Source: an uncultured Oscillospiraceae bacterium (lineage in GTDB: Bacteria > Bacillota > Clostridia > Oscillospirales > Oscillospiraceae). Taken from it: a stretch of 43,112 nucleotides of DNA. The stretch spans positions 1 through 43,112 of the forward strand of contig CANRHH010000064.1 in NCBI GenBank assembly GCA_947630375.1, in the 5' to 3' direction. Below, in pieces: positions 15,514 to 23,274 of this stretch. Both the position numbers and the translations under genes were made by a program. How positions within the stretch are numbered: the stretch's first letter is position 1; each line of letters opens with the position of its first letter. The notes under the pieces were generated by a model. The model had not been told where the DNA came from. It saw nothing but the letters and a program-made list of their open reading frames with translations, and did not search any database.

Positions 15514-17060
15514 AGCTGCTGGACTGTACATTGCGGGACGGCGGATACATAAACGACTGGAGATGGGGCTATCAACAGGCGAGAGCCATTATCCGCGCAC
15601 TCGTTCGGGCGCGGGTGGATGTAGTAGAAGTCGGCTTTTTGCGCAATGTGGACAAGTACGACCCGGATGTCACTGTATGTAACTGCATTGAAGAATTGAA
15701 CAAGCTGCTTCCTGCAGAAATTGGTTCAACGATGTTTTCCGCTATGGCAATGTGCAGCAACTATGATATCAACAAGCTCAGTCCTTATTGTGGGCACGGT
15801 ATCGAGATGATCCGCATTACCGCACACGATTACGACATCGCCGAGGGGCTGGATTTTGCTCGAACAATTAAGGAAAAGGGCTATAAGATCAGCATCAATC
15901 CAATTAATATTATGGGCTACTCGGATGAGCAGATATTGAAAATCATAGCGGAGATCAACGATATTCTTCCATATCAGTTTTCCATTGTCGATACCTTCGG
16001 TAGTATGAAACGACGTGATCTGGATCGTATAGCGGCGATTGTGGATCATAATTTAGATAAAACTGTTCGTATGGCACTTCATCTGCATGAGAATATGTCG
16101 CTGAGCTGCTCACTGTCACAGCGGTTTGTGGATATGCACCTGAACAGACCAATTTCGGTGGATGGCAGTCTTATGGGTATGGGACGTATTCCCGGAAATC
16201 TGCCGATAGAGCTTGCGGCAGATTATCTCAATGAAAATGCAGGTAAAACATATGATATTGACTATATGCTCGATGCAATTTACGATTACATCGAGCCGAT
16301 AAAGGGAAGGTCAGAGTGGGGCTATACACCTGCGTACTTCTTATCGGCAAGATTTAATCTGCATCGAAATTATGCAGAGCATTATCTCAAAAAGGGAACG
16401 CTCACGAGCAGAGATATTCATCATATTTTGTCTCGTGTCGATCGAGCGAAGACAACGGTATTCGATGCTGAATACGCGGATAAGTTGTATGATGAATTTA
16501 TGAATAATCGCATTGATGACAGCGCCGCCTGTGATAAGATGAAAGCGGAATTTTTAGGGCGCTCTGTGGTTATTATGGCACCGGGCGCTTCTTTGAACAC
16601 ATACAGCGAAAAAATACACAGATATATTAAAGAAAATGATTCTGTTGTATTGACGGTAAACTTCGTGCCGGAAGAATTTCCCGTTACATATGCTTTTTTT
16701 GCAAATAATAGAAGATTTGAAAGTTTTGCCAAGGCAAACTGTCACACAATTGTAACTTCTAATCTTAGCGAGCATAAAGCCGATTATTATATCGACTATA
16801 ACAGTGTGTCCGGCGCGTTTTCTGAAGGCTGCAACAGTCTGATTATGTTGTTAATGCTTTTGCAAAGATTGAATGTAAAAAAGGCAGTGCTTGCGGGAGC
16901 CGACGGATATGATGACAATGAAAAGAATTATTACAATACAGGATTAACCAGTTATAGAAAATTTGGGAATCAGTTTAATATTGCTGTAGCACGAGCGTTC
17001 AAAAATTTGGATATTGAAATAGAGTTTTTAACACCTTCTAAATATGATATGGAAGTGTGA
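15495..17060 (+). CDS. HMGL/DmpG-type aldolase fused to an MptE-like (sialyltransferase-like) domain
   Basis: This 521-residue protein has two parts. Residues 1 to about 290 are a DRE-TIM metallolyase barrel (HMG-CoA lyase / 4-hydroxy-2-oxovalerate aldolase family): LLDCTLRDGGY (8-18) carries the Asp, Arg and Asp of the signature, VVEVGF follows near 43, and HLHEN (196-200) gives the two metal-binding histidines. Residues 355-521 form a Rossmann-like domain with VVIMAPGASL (358-367) and VKKAVLAGADGYDDNEKNYY (461-480), parallel to the MptE/GT42-like protein at 9605-10414. Family aldolases join or split pyruvate and an aldehyde, so a 2-keto-3-deoxy sugar acid is a sensible product. ATG 15495 lies inside the preceding gene's end. 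The fusion suggests synthesis and later use are linked. Confidence 0.75.
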   Translation: METKDLKLLDCTLRDGGYINDWRWGYQQARAIIRALVRARVDVVEVGFLRNVDKYDPDVTVCNCIEELNKLLPAEIGSTMFSAMAMCSNYDINKLSPYCGHGIEMIRITAHDYDIAEGLDFARTIKEKGYKISINPINIMGYSDEQILKIIAEINDILPYQFSIVDTFGSMKRRDLDRIAAIVDHNLDKTVRMALHLHENMSLSCSLSQRFVDMHLNRPISVDGSLMGMGRIPGNLPIELAADYLNENAGKTYDIDYMLDAIYDYIEPIKGRSEWGYTPAYFLSARFNLHRNYAEHYLKKGTLTSRDIHHILSRVDRAKTTVFDAEYADKLYDEFMNNRIDDSAACDKMKAEFLGRSVVIMAPGASLNTYSEKIHRYIKENDSVVLTVNFVPEEFPVTYAFFANNRRFESFAKANCHTIVTSNLSEHKADYYIDYNSVSGAFSEGCNSLIMLLMLLQRLNVKKAVLAGADGYDDNEKNYYNTGLTSYRKFGNQFNIAVARAFKNLDIEIEFLTPSKYDMEV

Positions 17061-17578
17061 GAGCGAAAATGAATCTGCGGTATTTGATAATTGATGTCGA
17101 TGGGACAATGACGGATGGCGGCATTTATTATGATGACCATGGAAACGAACTAAAGAAATTTTGCACACGCGATGCTGCAGGATTCTTTGCTGCTCATTTA
17201 CTCGGGATTAAAGTTGTAGTGTTAACTGGAAGAAAGAGTGCGGCTACCGATCGCCGGATGAAAGAGTTAAAGGTGGACTATATCGTTGAGAATGTACATG
17301 ACAAACGCACTTTTTTGGAAAATTTTATGACGGTTCATTCACTTTTAAAAGAAGAAGTCGGATATATTGGCGATGATTTGAATGATCTTTCAGCAATGAA
17401 GATAGTTGGATTTGTCGGGTGCCCAGCGGATAGTTGCACGGAAGTAACCAAGCTGGCCAATTACGTCAGCAAGAAAAAAGGGGGCGAGGGAGCTGTGCGA
17501 GATGTTATTGAGCATTTGCTTCGGGAAAACAGTGAATGGGAAGAAGTAATCGGTCAAATATATAGATCAGGAGTATAA
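17057..17578 (+). CDS. KdsC-like HAD phosphatase
   Basis: The 173-residue protein matches KdsC, which removes phosphate from Kdo-8-phosphate, and the related N-acylneuraminate-9-phosphatase-like C-terminal domains. Motif I is LIIDVDGTMTDGG (Asp13 nucleophile, Asp15), motif II VVVLTGR (Thr57) and motif IV YIGDDLNDL (Asp106, Asp107). Length is typical of the capless C0 subfamily, which works as a tetramer. GTG 17057 overlaps the aldolase stop (GTGA pattern used repeatedly in this locus); ATG 17069 is an alternative, losing four residues. With the aldolase and the two KdsB-like enzymes it completes a phosphate-removal and activation sequence. It is the last gene of the locus. Confidence 0.85.
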   Translation: MRAKMNLRYLIIDVDGTMTDGGIYYDDHGNELKKFCTRDAAGFFAAHLLGIKVVVLTGRKSAATDRRMKELKVDYIVENVHDKRTFLENFMTVHSLLKEEVGYIGDDLNDLSAMKIVGFVGCPADSCTEVTKLANYVSKKKGGEGAVRDVIEHLLRENSEWEEVIGQIYRSGV

Positions 17579-17613
17579 ATATCAGGAGAGGCTGTAGCAA
17601 AACAGCCCGGGAA

Positions 17614-17659
17614 AAAACAACATCGAGGACTACAAGAAACAGTACCTCGGTGTTGTTTT
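17614..17659 (+). terminator. Hairpin after the polysaccharide locus
   Basis: A 15-base arm (17614-17628) pairs with 17645-17659 with one G-U pair, around a 16-base loop; it is flanked by A6 on the left and TTTT on the right. A smaller stem, GGCTGT-AGCAAA-ACAGCC (17590-17607), comes just before. Both lie within 100 bases after the KdsC-like stop and would end transcription of the locus. Confidence 0.55.
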
Positions 17660-17702
17660 CGTGGTAAAATTTTGGTGTGAAACAAACATTACCGCATGAA
17701 TA

Positions 17703-18038
17703 TTATGGCACATGCAGGCGGAATGTGTAAGAGAAATAGGCCTTCCGTGCCCCTATCTTAGCATCTTCCTCCGGGCTTGTCCAGACGTCCTGTCGGCACC
17801 TGCCGTATCCGGGATTATATTCTGTTGTGTAGCGGTACCGAAGATGCCGACGATACACATCTTCCGGTATGCCAGGATAATCATATTCCCCTGCCAGAGC
17901 TGCGCACCAGGGGCAGCAGCCCCCGTTTATCTTGCGGGCGATCCGGGGCCGCAGTCCTTGCCCGCCCCTGGGCCTCCACGTTCCACCGGAGAGTGCCGTC
18001 CACCGTGCGAATAACGGAATTATTTTGCAACAAAGCAC
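17703..18038 (-). pseudogene. Decayed phage minor-capsid (head morphogenesis) protein fragment
   Basis: The 519-base gap between the polysaccharide locus and the PdaB-like gene holds no intact gene. On the - strand an open stretch reads ARKINGGCCPWCAALAGEYD, then VYRRHLRYRYTTEYNPG and CRQDVWTSPEEDAKIGARK. From memory this is the C-terminal Cys/His end of phage minor capsid proteins, where the usual text is close to RRHxxCRCTVEYxPG and QDVWT. Here both expected cysteines are tyrosines (TGC to TAC), and the frame has no credible start: it opens inside a hairpin. I read this as a prophage remnant. The homologous part spans roughly 17739-17951. Confidence 0.45.
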
Positions 18039-18078
18039 CCATAGACGCAGTTTCCTGCACGTCTATGGGTGCTTTGTT
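18029..18078 (-). terminator. Perfect 19-bp hairpin, terminator of the PdaB-like gene
   Basis: AACAAAGCACCCATAGACG (18029-18047) is exactly complementary to 18060-18078, with a 12-base loop. It lies 20 bases beyond the stop of the - strand deacetylase and is followed on that strand by TTTGTTGC-type sequence. Confidence 0.75.
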
Positions 18079-18097
18079 ATAAACGGACGGTCCCGGC

Positions 18098-18865
18098 TCA
18101 GGCCGGGCACTGTTTGCCGGTGTGGTCGATGATGGTCTCGCCGGTGAGGAGGATCTGGGAGATGGGGACCACGGTGTAGCCGTCGGCGATGAGGCTCTCT
18201 AAAATGCCAGGCAGGGCCTCGGGGGTGTTCTCGGCCGCATTGTGAAACAGCACGATGCTCCCAGGCTCCACGCTGCGCAGGACCCTGCGCTGAATCTCGT
18301 CGGCAGAGATGCCCTTCCAGTCCAGGCTGTCCACGCTCCACTGGATAGGCGTCATGCCCATGCCGGTGATGGCCTCGATCACATGGTCGTCATACTCCCC
18401 GTAAGGGCAGCGGAAGAGGGTAGGGGTCATGCCGGTGATCCTGGCGATCTTCTCATTGCAGGCGGTGATATCCGAGACGATCTCCTCGCTGCTGAGCTTG
18501 GAGAAGTGGGCGTGGCTGGAGGAGTGGTTCATCACCTCGTGGCCCGCATCGGCCAGAGCCTTGACGGACTCGGGGTACTTATCCACCCAGTCTCCCACTA
18601 CGAAAAAGGTGGTCTTGACGTTGTACTTGGCCAGAATGTCGATGAGGGTCTGGGTGTCCTCGTTGCCCCAGGCGGCGTCGAAAGAGATGGCCACCACTTT
18701 ATCCTCCCGCTGGGTGCTGTATATGGGCAGCTTTCGCTGGGAGGCGGCCACGCCTACAATGGACGGGCTGTTCACGGTCCAAAAGATCAGCGCTATGAGC
18801 AGGACCATGCCCAGCCCGGACAGCAGCCCCCGGTGCTTCTGTATCACTTTCCGGATGTCTATCAA
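18098..18865 (-). CDS. pdaB: PdaB-like polysaccharide deacetylase (sporulation type)
   Basis: The 255-residue protein has a short cytoplasmic start, one membrane helix (about 14-34) and an outside NodB domain. Motif 1 is ISFDAAWGNEDT (Asp63), the form seen in PdaB where TFDDG is replaced; motif 2 is HEVMNHSSSH (His114, His118); motif 3 LFRCPYGEYD; then WSVDSLDW and SIVLFHN. PdaB is a spore-envelope polysaccharide deacetylase family needed to keep spores dormant in Bacillus. The start is TTG 18865: a strong AAGGAG lies nine bases before it and the frame is closed by stops upstream. It supports a spore-forming host. It is followed by a long perfect terminator. Confidence 0.82.
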   Translation of the reverse strand: MIDIRKVIQKHRGLLSGLGMVLLIALIFWTVNSPSIVGVAASQRKLPIYSTQREDKVVAISFDAAWGNEDTQTLIDILAKYNVKTTFFVVGDWVDKYPESVKALADAGHEVMNHSSSHAHFSKLSSEEIVSDITACNEKIARITGMTPTLFRCPYGEYDDHVIEAITGMGMTPIQWSVDSLDWKGISADEIQRRVLRSVEPGSIVLFHNAAENTPEALPGILESLIADGYTVVPISQILLTGETIIDHTGKQCPA

Positions 18866-18923
18866 AGCTCATCACTCCTTTTGGTACATCCTATGACAAG
18901 CCGGGGGCCATTATTATATGAAA

Positions 18924-18962
18924 AGTCCCAAGCCGCAGCCGGTAAGGCCGGGACTTGGGACT
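18924..18962 (-). terminator. Terminator after the PAP2 gene pair
   Basis: AGTCCCAAG (18924-18932) pairs with CTTGGGACT (18954-18962). On the - strand the stem is followed by TTTTCATATAA, a short U-run. It lies 9 bases past the stop of the small conserved protein. Confidence 0.65.
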
Positions 18963-18970
18963 GCTTTGGT

Positions 18971-19369
18971 TTACATAAAAGAACGGCGTTTTCCGTCTGC
19001 CGGGGGGACATAGCCCTCTTTGATCTCCGGGCGCTTTTCCCGGATGCGGCTCAGGGCCAGGTCGGCGTCCTCCTCCTTGTTGATGATCAGATTGGCAAAT
19101 TCCTTCTCTCCGTGGACGAGGATCAGCCGGTAATAGTAGTACGCGGGGCTGTCGTCCGGCGCGCATTCGCTGATGCGGATAAAGATCCGGTCGATATATG
19201 AGTAGGGGACAAAGTACTTGACGCCTAAATCCCGATAATACAGGCCCAGTTTGCCCGGGCGCACCCGGCGGCCTATTTCCTCCGTAGCGTTGTAATCCGC
19301 CACATGAGCCTCATCCCGGATGTATTTTTTATCAGGGTCTTTGAATTTCAACCCGCCGAGTCCGAACAT
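18971..19369 (-). CDS. Conserved hypothetical protein (132 aa)
   Basis: I do not recognise a named family. The protein is soluble, mixed-charge and without signal or membrane segment; it has a beta-rich centre (GKLGLYYRDLGVKYFVPYS, then YIDRIFIRISE) and a polytyrosine patch AYYYYRLILVHGEKEF. The pattern of a short strand-rich domain with a trailing helix resembles PH-like or DUF small domains of clostridia, but this is a guess. Its start overlaps the PAP2 gene by 22 bases, so the two are almost certainly co-translated. The stop codon lies inside a GTTTACATAA motif. Confidence 0.7.
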   Translation of the reverse strand: MFGLGGLKFKDPDKKYIRDEAHVADYNATEEIGRRVRPGKLGLYYRDLGVKYFVPYSYIDRIFIRISECAPDDSPAYYYYRLILVHGEKEFANLIINKEEDADLALSRIREKRPEIKEGYVPPADGKRRSFM

Positions 19370-20004
19370 GAATGCTGCCCTCCCTGTTTTTCTTTCCGGA
19401 GCCTGTACGCGTAGAATTTATCCGGAATAAACCGGGCGAGGAGCACCGCAAGGACCCCGGCCACAGTCCCCACCAGCAGGCCGCCCAAAACATCCGACGG
19501 GTAGTGCACCACCAGGTAGATCCGGGAGACGCCCATCAAAAAGGCGAATACCAAGGCAAGCCAGCTCCAGCGCTTTTTCCCCAACAGAAACAGCGGCACC
19601 ATGGAGGCAAAGGCCGCCGTGGTATGGCCGGAGGGAAAGCTCATATCGCTCTCCACGTGCTGCCCCATCATCTGCCAGAGCGGATAGAAAAAGCCGTTTA
19701 CATCCGCGTATGGCCTTGGCCGCGCGACGACCACTTTCAGATACAGGTTGGTAAACAGGGCGCCGATGGCCAGGCCCAGCAGCATGGCCGTGCCGAAACG
19801 GCGGGTCCTGCTGAAGAGCATCAGGAGCAGGGAGAACAGAATCAGGCAGATGCCGCCCTTCCCGAAAAAGGAGATCAGCTCCATCAACGGGGTGAGCAGC
19901 CCGCCGGAGATCTCATACAGCCGGTGCACGGCCTGGGTCACCCCTTGGTCAAACCCGGCAAAGGTGCTGTTGAGCCACTGGGCAGCGGCGGTCATAGTCG
20001 GCAT
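19348..20004 (-). CDS. PAP2-family membrane phosphatase
   Basis: This 218-residue protein has about six hydrophobic helices and the three PAP2 signatures in order: KVVVARPRP (the K-x6-RP motif), SFPSGHTT, and SRIYLVVHYPSD (SR-x5-H-x3-D). The two histidines are the catalytic pair. Such enzymes remove phosphate from undecaprenyl pyrophosphate or phosphatidyl lipids on the outer membrane face; UppP activity of the BcrC type is the likeliest role. ATG 20004 follows AGAGGA; ATG three codons later is an alternative. The C-terminal 15 residues are Ser/Gly-rich and overlap the downstream gene. The divergent SLH gene lies 135 bases away. Confidence 0.85.
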   Translation of the reverse strand: MPTMTAAAQWLNSTFAGFDQGVTQAVHRLYEISGGLLTPLMELISFFGKGGICLILFSLLLMLFSRTRRFGTAMLLGLAIGALFTNLYLKVVVARPRPYADVNGFFYPLWQMMGQHVESDMSFPSGHTTAAFASMVPLFLLGKKRWSWLALVFAFLMGVSRIYLVVHYPSDVLGGLLVGTVAGVLAVLLARFIPDKFYAYRLRKEKQGGQHSCSDSAG

Positions 20005-20139
20005 AGGCGGATCCTCTTTTCTATAAAGAATATATTTATTTTAACATAGCTTGCCCCTCAAAGTCTACCACAATTTGAATAAAGTTGTCCCACAGGCACA
20101 AACTACCGGTGCAGTGATTTTCTGACTGGAGGTACGATT

Positions 20140-21057
20140 ATGAAAAAACGCATGTTCTCTGTGCTCGCGCTGCTGCTCTCGGTGCTCCTGTTCGCCGCTT
20201 CTGCGGCGCCGGGCTTTGCCGAGGGCGGGGCCCCGGTGGCGGAAAATCTGGAGCTGACCACCTACCGGAATGTGTCCGTCGGCGGCAGCCTCTCGGGTTT
20301 CGACCCGGAGGGGGACGCGCTCAGCTTTGAGATCACCACCCAGCCTGTCAAGGGAAGCATCCAGCTGAAGGCCGACGGCAGCTTTATCTATACCCCGGAT
20401 GAGGGAAAGAAAGGTCGGGATTACTTCGGCTACAAGGCCCTGGACGGGGACGGGAACTACTCCCAGGAGGCCACCGTCATCATCCGCATTGAAAAGCAGA
20501 AAAAGGATGTGTTCTACGCGGATATGGCCGGGCGCGGAGACGAGTACGCCGCCGTGGCCCTCAGTGAATACGGGATCTTTACCGGGGAACAGCTGGGCGG
20601 GGTCTATTGCTTCCACCCGGAGGAGACGGTCACCCGGGGAGAATTTATCAGCATGTGTATGCTGGTATCCGGCGAACCGGTGTTCGGAAACGTCCTCTCC
20701 ACCGGCTATGCCGACGACGGGGACATCCCTGCCTGGATGAAGGGCTATGTGGTCACCGCGGCGCTGTGCGGCATTGATTACGGCCGCTCGGACGAGGCCG
20801 GCGGCGTTTTTGACGCCGATGCCGCGATCAGCCGGGCAGAGGCCGCCAGGATCCTGGACCGGGTGATGGGGGTGGCCCAGGTCAGCTACCTGCAGCCCGA
20901 CGAGGAGCTGGAGCCCGCGCTGGCCCAGGCCTGCGTCAACCTGAGTGCCCACGGGATGCTGCAGGGTACAGCGGGAATGGACAACAGCCTCAAGCGCAGC
21001 GAAGCGGCGCAGATGCTTTCTGCGGCCTTGACGCTGCGGGAGAGCCGGGTAAAATAA
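20140..21057 (+). CDS. Secreted SLH-domain protein with cadherin-like domain
   Basis: The 305-residue protein begins with a signal peptide (KKRMF, hydrophobic core, ASAAPGFA-E cut near residue 27). Residues about 30-115 form a cadherin/VCBS-like beta domain (SGFDPEGDALSFEITTQP, GSIQLKADGSFIYTPDEG, DYFGYKALDGDGNYS). The rest contains S-layer-homology units (YCFHPEETVTRGEFISMCML, YADDGDIPAWMKGYVVTAAL, FDADAAISRAEAARILDRVM, LKRSEAAQMLSAAL). SLH units hold proteins to pyruvylated cell-wall glycan. A GGAGG site precedes ATG 20140. A pyruvyl transferase gene sits 18 kb away in the same window, but a link between the two is only speculation. Confidence 0.85.
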   Translation: MKKRMFSVLALLLSVLLFAASAAPGFAEGGAPVAENLELTTYRNVSVGGSLSGFDPEGDALSFEITTQPVKGSIQLKADGSFIYTPDEGKKGRDYFGYKALDGDGNYSQEATVIIRIEKQKKDVFYADMAGRGDEYAAVALSEYGIFTGEQLGGVYCFHPEETVTRGEFISMCMLVSGEPVFGNVLSTGYADDGDIPAWMKGYVVTAALCGIDYGRSDEAGGVFDADAAISRAEAARILDRVMGVAQVSYLQPDEELEPALAQACVNLSAHGMLQGTAGMDNSLKRSEAAQMLSAALTLRESRVK

Positions 21058-21065
21058 GCGCAAAA

Positions 21066-21098
21066 AACTTACGCTGCCGGAACCCGGCAGCGTAAGTT
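21066..21098. terminator. Bidirectional terminator between convergent genes
   Basis: A 15-base stem (21066-21080 with 21084-21098) and three-base loop. A-runs to the left and AT-rich sequence to the right serve both the SLH gene (+) and the transglutaminase gene (-). The right arm runs into GTTTACATAA. Confidence 0.8.
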
Positions 21099-21111
21099 TA
21101 CATAATAAAAT

Positions 21112-23274
21112 TTACATAAGGCAAGAACCAAACTTAAACAGGACTTTTTGCAAGGGCTTTAGCTGGCCGTAGCAGGTCCGAGTCATCCCGTCCAGCAGAG
21201 CGCGGCCTTTCTTCAGCTCCTCCTTGCTGGGCTCATGCTGGCTGAAGGCGGCCTTTTCGGCACAGATGACGATCTCCTGGGGGACCTGCGGCCCGTAAGC
21301 GGAGACCTTGACCGCCTGTTTCCAGATGGCGACGGCGGCCCTCCGCCGGTCGGGCGCCCGGCACCGCCGGGCGGCGGCGCTCAGCAGCAGCAGGCGGCGA
21401 AGGGGGACAAGGGAGGCCAGCAGCAGCACGGCGGCCGCGATCCCCAGAGCCTTCCACGGGAAGACAAAGGACGTTCCCGGTTCCTGACCGGCTCCGTCCT
21501 CCGGGCCGTCCATTCCTACGGGCAGGCCGGCCGGGCCGGGAGAGGCAGGCGCGGCGGAATCGGCGCTGGGCTCCGGCGTGGGGACGCCGGGTTCCTCCTC
21601 CGGACTGGGACTCTCCGGCGGCAGCTCTTCCGGTGCGGGAGGAACGATCTGCTTCGTGATCTCCACAGGGACCCAGCCCAGACCGTCGTTGTAGACCTCC
21701 ACCCAGGCGTGGGCGTTCTCCTGGGTGACCTGGGTGTATTCGCCGGGGACAGCGGTGAAAAGATAGCCCTCTGTCAGCCGGGCGGGGATGCCCAGAGCCC
21801 GGTACAGAGCCGTGGCCGCTGTGGCAAAATGGAGGCAGTAGCCCCGGCGGGCCTCGGTGAGAAAATAGACCGCGTAATCGTCTGAGGGGTAGGGCTCGGT
21901 GTCCAGGTCGTAGACCCCGGTATTCCGGACATATTCCGCCACATCCTCCACGATGTTCGGGGAATCGGCGGACAGCTCCGCCCGCTGGGCGATCCCCGCC
22001 AGGGCATAGCGGCTGGTTTCCGGCAGGCGCGTGTAGTAATCATGGGCAAACCCCCGGTATGCCAGCTCAGCCTGGACATAGTCCTCCGGCAGGCTCTGGT
22101 TCTCCGGGTCCAGGTCATAATAGGTGACGCTGTATTCAGGCTCCCCGCCGGAGGGGACCAGGCTGTCCGAGCCTTGGGAGAGGGGCGTGTAATAGGGCAG
22201 ATAGAGAAAATCCTGGGGCGTGTCCGGGCGCAGCTGCATCTGGTGCGCACTGCCGGAGGCCTCGGCGGCATAGGCGGCAAAGGCGAGAGAGGAGCCGCCC
22301 TCCGGCTCTCTGGCTTCCCGCCAGGAATTGCCGGTATAGTCCCCATGGGAGCGGGTCCGCAGATAGACGTAGCCGCTCTCGTCCGCCAGCACGCTGAGGA
22401 CCGGGTCATCCGTGAATTTATAGCCCTTGGTCAGGTCCAGGGTCACAGGGGCCGGGTCCGGCTGCGGCGCCTGGCCCTCCGGCCCGGGGGACGCGGAGGG
22501 AGAGGGAGTCGCCTCCGGAGAGAGGAGAGAACGCGCGGAGTCCTTCATCCAGTCGCGCAGAGCGCTGCCGAGGCTGTTAAAGCGCTGGCTGGCCTCGATA
22601 TCCTTCTGGGTGGCCTCATATTCCCCCGGCCGCTGGATCACCAAGATCAGGCCCAGCAGCAGCGTGATGGGCAGCGCGGCGGCGAAGACGGCGCGGCCCT
22701 GGGGACTGTCCACCCGGTAATGGCCGCCGCCCGCCGCCAGCAGCGCCCAGAACAGCACGATCCCGAAAACGAGGGGGATGCTGGGGCTGCCGGTCACCAG
22801 GATGCAGCCTAAAAAGGGCGGCACCGTGCCCAGCAGGGAGAAAAACACGCGCCCGCCTCGGGAAGTGAGCCCGGTGGACAGATACGAGGCCAGCAAAAAG
22901 GCCGCAAACAACAGCACCAGCGTGTGGTTGCCGGAATAGTTCGCGTAACTGTAGACCCGGCTGCCGGGGGCATAGAAGCGCTCATAATAGGCCCCGGCGA
23001 TCTTGTCAAAAAGGTCCATAAGCTGGGCGGCCAGGTCCTCGCCGTAAAGCCGGTAGGCGGCATAGAGAATCAGGGCGGAGAGAGGCAGACCCAAAAACAG
23101 ACCCCGGCGAAAGTCCGCGGAGATCCATACGCTGAGGCAGAGCGCGCCCAGCCACAGCGGGGCGGACCCGCTGAAGGTGAGGCCAAAGCAATCGGTGAAA
23201 AAGAAACTGAAAGAGAAGATATAGAGCAGCAGCAGGAGCAGGGTAGAGGAGCGGTTCAAAAGCCGGTTCATCAT
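21112..23274 (-). CDS. Membrane transglutaminase-like protein (TgpA/YebA type)
   Basis: The 720-residue protein has a block of about seven membrane helices in the first 215 residues, an outside region with a Pro/Ser/Glu linker, and a transglutaminase-core domain near residues 430-540. The catalytic triad appears as RRGYCLHFATAATALYRALG (Cys), ENAHAWVEVY (His) and DGLGWVPVEI (Asp). A second Pro-rich stretch and one more helix (FPWKALGIAAAVLLLASLV) precede a cytoplasmic tail of about 100 residues with Arg-rich start. It is the usual third member of the MoxR-DUF58-transglutaminase set, whose cell role is probably envelope protein processing. Its ATG overlaps the DUF58 stop by four bases (ATGA). 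Confidence 0.88.
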   Translation of the reverse strand: MMNRLLNRSSTLLLLLLYIFSFSFFFTDCFGLTFSGSAPLWLGALCLSVWISADFRRGLFLGLPLSALILYAAYRLYGEDLAAQLMDLFDKIAGAYYERFYAPGSRVYSYANYSGNHTLVLLFAAFLLASYLSTGLTSRGGRVFFSLLGTVPPFLGCILVTGSPSIPLVFGIVLFWALLAAGGGHYRVDSPQGRAVFAAALPITLLLGLILVIQRPGEYEATQKDIEASQRFNSLGSALRDWMKDSARSLLSPEATPSPSASPGPEGQAPQPDPAPVTLDLTKGYKFTDDPVLSVLADESGYVYLRTRSHGDYTGNSWREAREPEGGSSLAFAAYAAEASGSAHQMQLRPDTPQDFLYLPYYTPLSQGSDSLVPSGGEPEYSVTYYDLDPENQSLPEDYVQAELAYRGFAHDYYTRLPETSRYALAGIAQRAELSADSPNIVEDVAEYVRNTGVYDLDTEPYPSDDYAVYFLTEARRGYCLHFATAATALYRALGIPARLTEGYLFTAVPGEYTQVTQENAHAWVEVYNDGLGWVPVEITKQIVPPAPEELPPESPSPEEEPGVPTPEPSADSAAPASPGPAGLPVGMDGPEDGAGQEPGTSFVFPWKALGIAAAVLLLASLVPLRRLLLLSAAARRCRAPDRRRAAVAIWKQAVKVSAYGPQVPQEIVICAEKAAFSQHEPSKEELKKGRALLDGMTRTCYGQLKPLQKVLFKFGSCLM

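Noticed and set aside
17586-18034. GGCTGTAGCAAAACAGCC at the left and TTATTTTGCAAC at the right resemble worn ends of an IS1182-like element
   Set aside because: The match is short, the right side does not continue as GCCTC, no transposase fragment lies between, and both stretches are explained by hairpins.
18242-19201. Long + strand frame of 319 codons
   Set aside because: It lies opposite the PdaB-like gene and small conserved gene, which have clear motifs; its text is low-complexity His/Gly/Gln-rich, typical of an antisense shadow in GC-rich DNA.
20065-21063. - strand frame of 332 codons
   Set aside because: Antisense to the SLH protein, which has signal peptide, SLH motifs and a ribosome site.
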